This document shows positions 59,340-64,000 of a stretch of DNA of 64,000 nucleotides, one piece after another. Within the stretch, counting starts at the first letter, position 1, and every line of letters starts with the position of its first letter. Below the pieces are notes generated by a model that made no database searches, was not told the DNA's origin, and saw only the letters and a list, made by a program, of their open reading frames with translations. Source of the DNA: Parapedobacter soli (GTDB taxonomy: Bacteria; Bacteroidota; Bacteroidia; Sphingobacteriales; Sphingobacteriaceae). The DNA lies in assembly GCF_025460835.1 (NCBI RefSeq), contig NZ_JAMXAY010000006.1:62001-126000 (forward strand). Reading direction: 5' to 3'. The position numbers and the translations under genes are program-made.

Positions 59340-59377
59340 CCGTAAATATACGGAATTTTGGTAATACAATGTAATAC
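59340..59377 (-). promoter_or_regulatory. Candidate operator of the UPF0175/DUF3368 pair
   Basis: CCGTA (59340-59344) and TACGG (59349-59353) form a palindrome with AATA between, directly upstream of the antitoxin ATG at 59338. Two GTAATAC copies ten bases apart follow at 59361-59377. Confidence 0.45.
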
Positions 59378-59395
59378 GATGGCAGGATGAAAGCG

Positions 59396-59452
59396 GAAAT
59401 GCCGACCACGTTACGCAATACGCTGCGCTTCGGCCTGCATTACGGGTGGTAA
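59396..59452 (+). pseudogene. C-terminal tail of an outer-membrane barrel gene (copy 2)
   Basis: Plus-strand tail TLRNTLRFGLHYGW ending at TAA 59450-59452, nearly identical to the one at 58.3 kb but with unrelated sequence upstream. Not a functional gene. Confidence 0.5.
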
Positions 59453-59591
59453 ACGTTTTGGTCGTTGCCTCAATGCCGGATGACAACCTGCCGTTTCTCG
59501 ACCTCACCGTCTTTATGGATATGCACGAAATAGGTGCCCTCCGGTAGACCTGCCGTTTCAAACTGTATTTTACCGTCTTTGCTTTCACCAC
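59411..59591. repeat. 181-bp direct repeat, copy 2
   Basis: Second copy of the repeat at 58337-58517, 9 differences in 181 bases. It includes the last 40 codons of the T9SS-sorted protease. Confidence 0.95.
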
Positions 59592-61410
59592 GCCGTTGCG
59601 CACGGCCGGAACCGTCATAGAGGATGACGGTGAATATAGTTTCCTGGCCTGTCAGCTGCGCCTGCCCGGAAACACCGTCATCTCCCACCGATATGGTAAG
59701 CGTTTCGTTAGCTGGATTGGGGTAGACGCTGAACATACTGCCTCCGGTGCTGCAGAAGAAAGACAGTGGATAGTACTCGGTTGACCAGCCACAATCATTC
59801 TGGGTAAACACCTTGACGTCATATAAACCCGGAGAGGGGAAGCTGAGCGCATGGTGGTGGTTGCCGTATTCAACGTGCGTGTAACTCCCCGGCCCGCTGA
59901 TCTCGAAACGGTAGAGGTGCCCGCCCAAGGCGCCATCGGGCTGCATGTAGATGGCAAGCGGCACGAGCGTATTGGGTGGCACGGTCATCGATCCGTAAAG
60001 TATCTCTTTAATCTGGGCATAGCCCGTCCAGAATTGCCGCTGTACCTGCATATTACCGCATGCCGTTGCCAGTGTAACCGTAAGCGTCACCTCGCCGTTG
60101 AAGCTGCCTGCCTTAGTCACCGTCCGCGAATTGCCGCTCCCGGAAAAAGTAACCGCTCCGGAAGGTGATGCGCTCCATCCCGTCACGGTAGCCCCCGTAG
60201 GCAGGTTGGAAATGGTGTAGGTCTCGGAAGTGCAGAGCAGATCGGGGCCAACAAGTGCAGTAATCGAATTATTTGGTAAATCGTTGCCAAGGTCATCAAT
60301 GATAAGCTGTATTGGTACGCCTCGATTAGGGCAATCAGCACAATGATGTAATGCAACCACCAAATTGTCACCATACGCAATTACGGGTGATCCCGAGGAA
60401 CCACCACGTGTATCAGCAAAATATCCCACATCGTTATAGCTTGAGGATGAACACCCCGGCTCCGAAAGTGATTGTATACGGGCAAATCCTCCAGCGTCAT
60501 TAGGATGACTAGAAAACAATGCAATTCTCTTTCCCCAACCTGAAGGGTGTTGGGGTACATATATACGTTCGCCTAATTGAGCACCCTCCGGCCTAAGTCT
60601 AAGAAACCCATATGTACCCGAAACATTTGTGGGAAGTCGCAACAATGCATAATCGAGATTGACATTCACTCGTTCTAAAGTCGATGAAGTGGCTTCAATT
60701 ACACCTGGACAACCAAACCAAGTATTGCAGTTTGATGTGCAATTTGTGCCTTCAGCCATAAATTCGATAGTGGTATTATTTGCGTCACTTTGATTAGCTA
60801 CACAATGTTCGTTCGTAATTAAATGCCCTTCATCCCCCAAAAGCCATCCGGTACATGCGAAGACGCCATTTATCAACAATCTCGCCACCGCTCTCGAATT
60901 ATCATATACACAGGGCTCCGCGGTTTGATAACAAATAGCATTTTCACTGTCATCACTTCCACAAATAGCTCGTGGCGCGAACGACAACGTATCTGCAGAA
61001 AATCCCTTGGCTATTTTGTCTATTTCATATCCAAAGGCTCCACTGGAATTTCTACTGTATATTTCTATGACCGCATCTTCTCCATAAATATGTATACTCC
61101 AAAAGTTATTTTCTTTGGCTTCAACCTCTGCGTAAGTATACTTCCAATGTCTCGTATTTTCAGGATTTCGAACGATTAAATAATCCCCGTCCCTTATTTC
61201 AATCTTACTAAAATGAAAAGCGATGTAACTCGCTCCTTTTTCATAAAAATTCTGTTGCCAGACCAGTTTCTCCTGTCCTTCGAAATTGGCGGGATACGGA
61301 TGCGGACTGGAAAAGGATTTATAGACTTCCTCACCGACTTTTTCTGGCATAATGTTCTGTCCATATGCCAAGCTATGAACAACGAGTACCAATAGTAGAG
61401 TCCTTTTCAT
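59470..61410 (-). CDS. Trypsin-like serine protease with T9SS sorting domain (lysyl endopeptidase-like)
   Basis: 646 residues. Signal peptide (MKRTLLLVLVVHSLAYG), an N-terminal domain (about 20-140), then a chymotrypsin-fold domain with His202 in LITNEHCV, Asp253 in NLDYALLRL and Ser339 in RGGSSGSPV. Cysteines at 150, 160, 167, 186, 203 and more match the disulfide-rich lysyl endopeptidase group. An Ig/PKD-like stretch (about 390-550) and a type A sorting domain (SVYPNPANETLTISV to KRQVVIRH) follow. It is secreted through the type IX system and anchored to or released from the cell surface. It looks intact, although the surrounding genes are broken. Confidence 0.88.
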   Translation of the reverse strand: MKRTLLLVLVVHSLAYGQNIMPEKVGEEVYKSFSSPHPYPANFEGQEKLVWQQNFYEKGASYIAFHFSKIEIRDGDYLIVRNPENTRHWKYTYAEVEAKENNFWSIHIYGEDAVIEIYSRNSSGAFGYEIDKIAKGFSADTLSFAPRAICGSDDSENAICYQTAEPCVYDNSRAVARLLINGVFACTGWLLGDEGHLITNEHCVANQSDANNTTIEFMAEGTNCTSNCNTWFGCPGVIEATSSTLERVNVNLDYALLRLPTNVSGTYGFLRLRPEGAQLGERIYVPQHPSGWGKRIALFSSHPNDAGGFARIQSLSEPGCSSSSYNDVGYFADTRGGSSGSPVIAYGDNLVVALHHCADCPNRGVPIQLIIDDLGNDLPNNSITALVGPDLLCTSETYTISNLPTGATVTGWSASPSGAVTFSGSGNSRTVTKAGSFNGEVTLTVTLATACGNMQVQRQFWTGYAQIKEILYGSMTVPPNTLVPLAIYMQPDGALGGHLYRFEISGPGSYTHVEYGNHHHALSFPSPGLYDVKVFTQNDCGWSTEYYPLSFFCSTGGSMFSVYPNPANETLTISVGDDGVSGQAQLTGQETIFTVILYDGSGRAQRRGESKDGKIQFETAGLPEGTYFVHIHKDGEVEKRQVVIRH

Positions 61411-61424
61411 AATCAGAATGGTTG

Positions 61425-61889
61425 CTAGTAATTATATAAAATAGCAGTAGGCCACCCCATTATGTTGAGGCGGATTTCGTTTTTACCTGTTACTTGGATG
61501 TTTTTCAAGTCAAAACTGACTTTCTTCGTGATCGAAGCTTCGCAAGGATCATTGTCTTTAAGTATTAGCTTTAAATTTCGTTCCAACAGTTTTGGATTTC
61601 CATCTTCATTCGAATCAACTAAAGATGTAACAATACTGCCACAACCTCCACCATACCTGATAACAATATGAAGGCAATCATCAATGATACTAACCTTAGC
61701 GAAATCAAATTCATCTCCTTGACCGCTCAGGAACAAAGATTCATCAAAGGTTATAGACTTGCATTGGGGCTGAAAAATACTGTGTTTTTTTCCACAGCTT
61801 AAAAAAATAAATAACACTAATGTAGTCGTACAGAAAGCTAATCCCGCTGATAGAAATTGTAACCACATTTTACTATTAAAAGTATCCAT
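61425..61889 (-). CDS. Unknown probable lipoprotein
   Basis: 154 residues from ATG 61889 (MDTFNSKMWLQF); ATG 61913 would add 8. A hydrophobic stretch leads to LFIFLSCGKK, a plausible lipobox. The rest is beta-rich, with cysteines (QCKSITFDE, DDCLHIVIRYGGGCGS, DNDPCEAS). I do not recognise it. It lies 14 bases upstream of the T9SS protease gene and probably shares its transcript. Confidence 0.6.
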   Translation of the reverse strand: MDTFNSKMWLQFLSAGLAFCTTTLVLFIFLSCGKKHSIFQPQCKSITFDESLFLSGQGDEFDFAKVSIIDDCLHIVIRYGGGCGSIVTSLVDSNEDGNPKLLERNLKLILKDNDPCEASITKKVSFDLKNIQVTGKNEIRLNIMGWPTAILYNY

Positions 61890-61965
61890 GTCCGTATAGG
61901 TTTTATTAATCAATAACTAGTAAAGTGACCCGGCTAAAAACGAAAAGCATCGGTCAATGTTGCTT

Positions 61966-62574
61966 TTAGAACAACCTGAAATCGCGAATACGACAATGAG
62001 CGCTAGCATTACCGATTTCGGGGGGAATTATATCAATATATCCTCCTTCTACCTTTAAAAAATACAACGACATCAATGTCTGCCCCGGATTGTATCCCGC
62101 ATTTCCCTCTCTGTCTGCTGTGGAAACGGTACTCCCTCTAGCCACAATATCTAAGGTGTTCCCAAAAGCGCTTCCCGGGTCGCAAGTGGCACACCAAGGA
62201 TCACAGGGGGTAGCCTCTGTGATAATGTCTGTCCTCCCCGACCGTATACCGCAGCGATCAATGGCCCCCACATTTAATATCAGCGGGTTACTGTTCGCGG
62301 GGTAATTGGAAGTTGCTGAATTGTTGTTGCCGCTGGCAAACACGATAATCATGCCACGTCCGTCTCGTCCTAAGGTAAGTGCATTATCTATGGCATCGTC
62401 CAAAAAAGACGATTGCAAATCATCATGGCCCCATGAGCAGTTTATTATATGTACGCCATTGCTTCGGGCGAAATTGAACCCGTCCGCGAGATGCTGGGAT
62501 GTATTTGGCGCTAAACTGGAACCCGAAAACAGAAGAATGATTAAAAGGGATAATGGAATGCAAAATTTTTTCAT
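61966..62574 (-). pseudogene. Subtilase (S8) remnant lacking the catalytic triad
   Basis: The frame encodes 202 residues: a signal peptide (MKKFCIPLSLLIILLFSGSS) joined directly to the middle of an S8 domain (QHLADGFNFARSNGVHIINC, SWGHDDLQSSFLDDAI, IVFASGNNNSATSNYPANSN with the oxyanion Asn, FGNTLDIVARGSTVSTADRE). The catalytic Asp and His regions, which should precede this part, and the GTS Ser region, which should follow NAGYNPG, are missing; the C-terminal 40 residues do not look like a subtilase. It may be expressed but cannot be an active protease. Confidence 0.75.
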
Positions 62575-62585
62575 GGGATTTCAAA

Positions 62586-63041
62586 TTAGTTCGTCTTCGT
62601 GATATCCATCTCTATCGGATAATTCAAATATTCCCTGGGGATTACCACAAAATAATTCGAACAGGTAATTGCAGCGCAGATTGTATTCTCGATTTCAATC
62701 GAATAGATAAGCCGATCGCAATGCAGCCGTACCTGTTGTTTCCGTAATATGCCACAGGCTGAACATGCCCGAACCGCAACCAGATATTCTTTTTCAAAAT
62801 CTATCCCGTCGAGTACTTCTTCAGAACAAAAATTTAGCTTTTCGACATCTTCCCGGTTGGCAAAAACAATCGCTTGTTCATAATCAATTTCCTCTATTTC
62901 TGGATTACAGGGTGTGGCCTCTCCAAACGGTGTCCGGATGGGAATGGTTATTCCATCAGCACATTGAGGTAATTCCGAGCGGTTACAACCAACTAAAGCA
63001 ATCAGCAGTAGCAAAACAATAATCTCACGGAAATCTTTCAT
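62586..63041 (-). CDS. Unknown lipoprotein
   Basis: 151 residues. Lipoprotein signal with lipobox LVGC (Cys19). The remainder holds many cysteines (QCADG, TPCNPE, FCSEE, ACSACGIL, HCDR, TICAAITCS) and an alternation of strands; I do not recognise the family. It starts a run of three minus-strand frames toward the T9SS protease. The subtilase remnant begins 11 bases after its stop. Confidence 0.6.
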   Translation of the reverse strand: MKDFREIIVLLLLIALVGCNRSELPQCADGITIPIRTPFGEATPCNPEIEEIDYEQAIVFANREDVEKLNFCSEEVLDGIDFEKEYLVAVRACSACGILRKQQVRLHCDRLIYSIEIENTICAAITCSNYFVVIPREYLNYPIEMDITKTN

Positions 63042-63257
63042 AATTCTTTTTTAATTGAAAATAACAGCTAAAAACGACAGGTATCGGCTCGTAAATGTTA
63101 GTATCAACTATATAGCCTTTTGAATTCAATATTCCAACGATTCGTTGGTTTTATTGGTTGGACGTATTTCATTGCCGGAACGCTACACCTAGACCAACAT
63201 TTGGAAATCGGTTCCGATACCGTTACCTTTACGGTGCATCCATAACAGCTACTAACC
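63042..63257. other. Intergenic with an open plus-strand frame of unclear meaning
   Basis: A plus-strand frame without start (from about 63100) ends just before the PorV fragment and reads GTLHLDQHLEIGSDTVTF near its end. It could be the tail of a further broken gene; I cannot assign it. Confidence 0.25.
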
Positions 63258-63505
63258 ATGCGATTGCGCCTCGTTTTATTTGCCTGTCTCATGCTCTGTT
63301 CGGTGTTGAGTTACGCCCAGCCCATCCGTACCGACGGCGGCAGGCACAGCGACGTGCGCATCGCCGTACCTTTCCTGCTCATTGCACCCGATGCAAGGGC
63401 CGCGGGGATGCAGGCGTGGCCACGCAGCCCGGTGTCCACGCCATGCACTGGAATGCGGCCAAGTATACTTTCGCGCCCCATCGGGCGGGTATCGGACTTT
63501 TTTGA
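63258..63505 (+). pseudogene. PorV/LptO-like gene, N-terminal fragment with frameshift
   Basis: Signal peptide (MRLRLVLFACLMLCSVLSYA), then IAVPFLLIAPDARAAGM, the typical PorV start. At 63408-63410 the frame shifts; in the next frame DAGVATQPGVHAMHWNAAKY and TFAPHRAGIGL continue the family pattern until TGA at 63503-63505. The joint is explained by loss of 7 bases between two ATG (M-G-D read as ATGGGCGAT). After GIGL the rest of the roughly 400-residue barrel is absent. PorV is the outer-membrane shuttle of the type IX system; this copy is dead. Confidence 0.8.
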
Positions 63506-63545
63506 AGGAAAAGAAAGAAAATAATTCAGCAATCGAACATGTAGT

Positions 63546-63605
63546 TCATAGGACGGATATGGGTGAGATATTGGTGTCCAACCAAATTTCCACATCAAGC
63601 GGCAT
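63546..63605 (-). pseudogene. DUF5615-like PIN toxin, N-terminal stub
   Basis: 19 codons (MPLDVEIWLDTNISPISVL, then TGA). VEIWLDTNISP is the start of DUF5615 PIN-like toxins, which are usually over 100 residues. Its ATG overlaps the end of the DUF433 frame, as in intact pairs. Confidence 0.65.
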
Positions 63606-63823
63606 AGATCACGGCCGTATTTTTTACTTTCATGGAAGCATAACGTAATGCGGCTCGGATATCCAACTGTTCCAGAATAGGATGTTGCTCTAATATTTCA
63701 GCTTCGGTAAGACCGCTTGCCAATAACTCAAGGATATCACTGACCGGAAACCGTAGGCCGTCCTCTCATCAATCCCGGCTTGATCGTAATGCAACTCAAT
63801 AACTCTTGTTGTTTGGCATCCAT
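63595..63823 (-). pseudogene. DUF433 antitoxin gene with frameshift
   Basis: First frame from ATG 63823: MDAKQQELLSCITIKPGLM then RGRPTVSG, stop. Second frame resumes with RFPVSDILELLASGLTEAEI then LEQHPILEQLDIRAALRYA and ends at TGA 63595-63597. Together they make a full DUF433 antitoxin. The joint lies in CGGTTTCCGGT (63743-63753 complement); loss of 14 bases between two copies of that sequence would give exactly this shift. Confidence 0.75.
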
Positions 63824-64000
63824 AGCAGCTAAAATTTGTTCAAGAAATTTCTTTGAATCCTGTGTGTCTCTAAGTTTACTGTTTTCAGGAATTATAACAA
63901 ACTTCGCAACACCATTTCATGTTGAATCGATAACCATCGCGGACTCTTGAGCAATTAACCAGCAAAAGTTTAATAAAGCCAGTAACGTGATTACAATTCT
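63824..64000 (-). other. Unassigned minus-strand coding-like stretch
   Basis: In the frame of the DUF433 start, the sequence reads VAKFVIIPENSKLRDTQDS after an in-frame TGA at 63917-63919. It looks coding but I cannot name it; possibly another decayed gene that continues beyond the window. Confidence 0.25.

Noticed and set aside
63311-63598. 95-codon open frame on the minus strand
   Set aside because: It crosses the porV fragment on the opposite strand; only the short DUF5615-like start in another frame makes sense there.
1-64000. tRNA, rRNA, insertion sequence or prophage
   Set aside because: I saw no tRNA-like cloverleaf ends, rRNA stretches, transposase or phage genes while reading both strands; a tRNAscan or Infernal run could still find something missed by eye.

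Overview
The window looks like a chromosomal segment of a Bacteroidota bacterium, most likely family Sphingobacteriaceae (a Parapedobacter- or Pedobacter-like organism). Evidence read from the sequence: SusC/SusD pair, GLPGLI protein, type IX secretion (T9SS) sorting domain, PorV-like fragment, DUF2795, DUF4834, DUF3817 and HYC_CC_PP family proteins, hybrid histidine kinases, and promoters of the Bacteroidota type (-33 TTG/TTTG, -7 TAnnTTTG, about 18-23 bases apart) in front of many genes. I saw no rRNA, tRNA, phage, insertion sequence or CRISPR array.

Layout. 1-3.1 kb: an outer-membrane barrel gene with a GLPGLI gene behind it. 3.39-4.24 kb: a strict 74-bp tandem repeat array (11 full units plus a partial one) that ends in the promoter of an M20 dipeptidase. 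4.25-7.2 kb: dipeptidase, PlsC-like acyltransferase, MacB/LolD-type ATPase. 7.4-11.5 kb: DUF2795 gene, then a trp operon (trpD, F, B, A) behind a ribosome-mediated attenuator with a Trp-Trp-Trp leader peptide; trpE, trpG and trpC are not here. 11.5-20.3 kb: PepSY-like protein, NfeD-like protein plus flotillin, a Cys/His-rich HYC_CC_PP protein with a TonB receptor that carries an HMA metal-binding domain, Maf, a KdsC-like HAD protein without its catalytic Asp, a small-RNA candidate, and FloA. 20.5-27.7 kb: acetyltransferase and a tight four-gene signalling cassette (hybrid kinase, CheR, CheB, hybrid kinase). 27.9-32.2 kb: azurin lipoprotein, two dihydrolipoyl dehydrogenases with a thioesterase and DUF3817 protein between them. 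32.3-36.7 kb (minus strand): LacI regulator, and an operon of LolD-type ATPase, unknown protein, HAD protein and S41 lipoprotein protease. 36.8-43.8 kb: sucC, asnS, TsaC/Sua5-type protein, nhaA, a two-component system. 43.8-47.5 kb (minus): tilS, membrane protein, DUF4834, recF, DUF721/DciA. 47.5-52.6 kb: SusC/SusD with the tail of a decayed acetylxylan esterase. 53-58.1 kb: small membrane protein, two-component system, folD, lepA.

58.1-64 kb is a different kind of DNA: a mosaic of broken genes. It holds two tails of an outer-membrane barrel gene on the plus strand, a 181-bp direct repeat bracketing an intact UPF0175/DUF3368 toxin-antitoxin pair, a T9SS-sorted trypsin-like protease, a subtilase remnant missing all three catalytic residues, a frameshifted and truncated PorV-like gene, and a decayed DUF433/DUF5615 toxin-antitoxin pair. 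It reads as a T9SS cargo/porV locus that has been rearranged and is being lost.

The most interesting non-gene signals are the 74-bp array, the trp attenuator, the small-RNA candidate at 19.06-19.16 kb, and the repeat-bracketed, decaying T9SS/toxin-antitoxin region.
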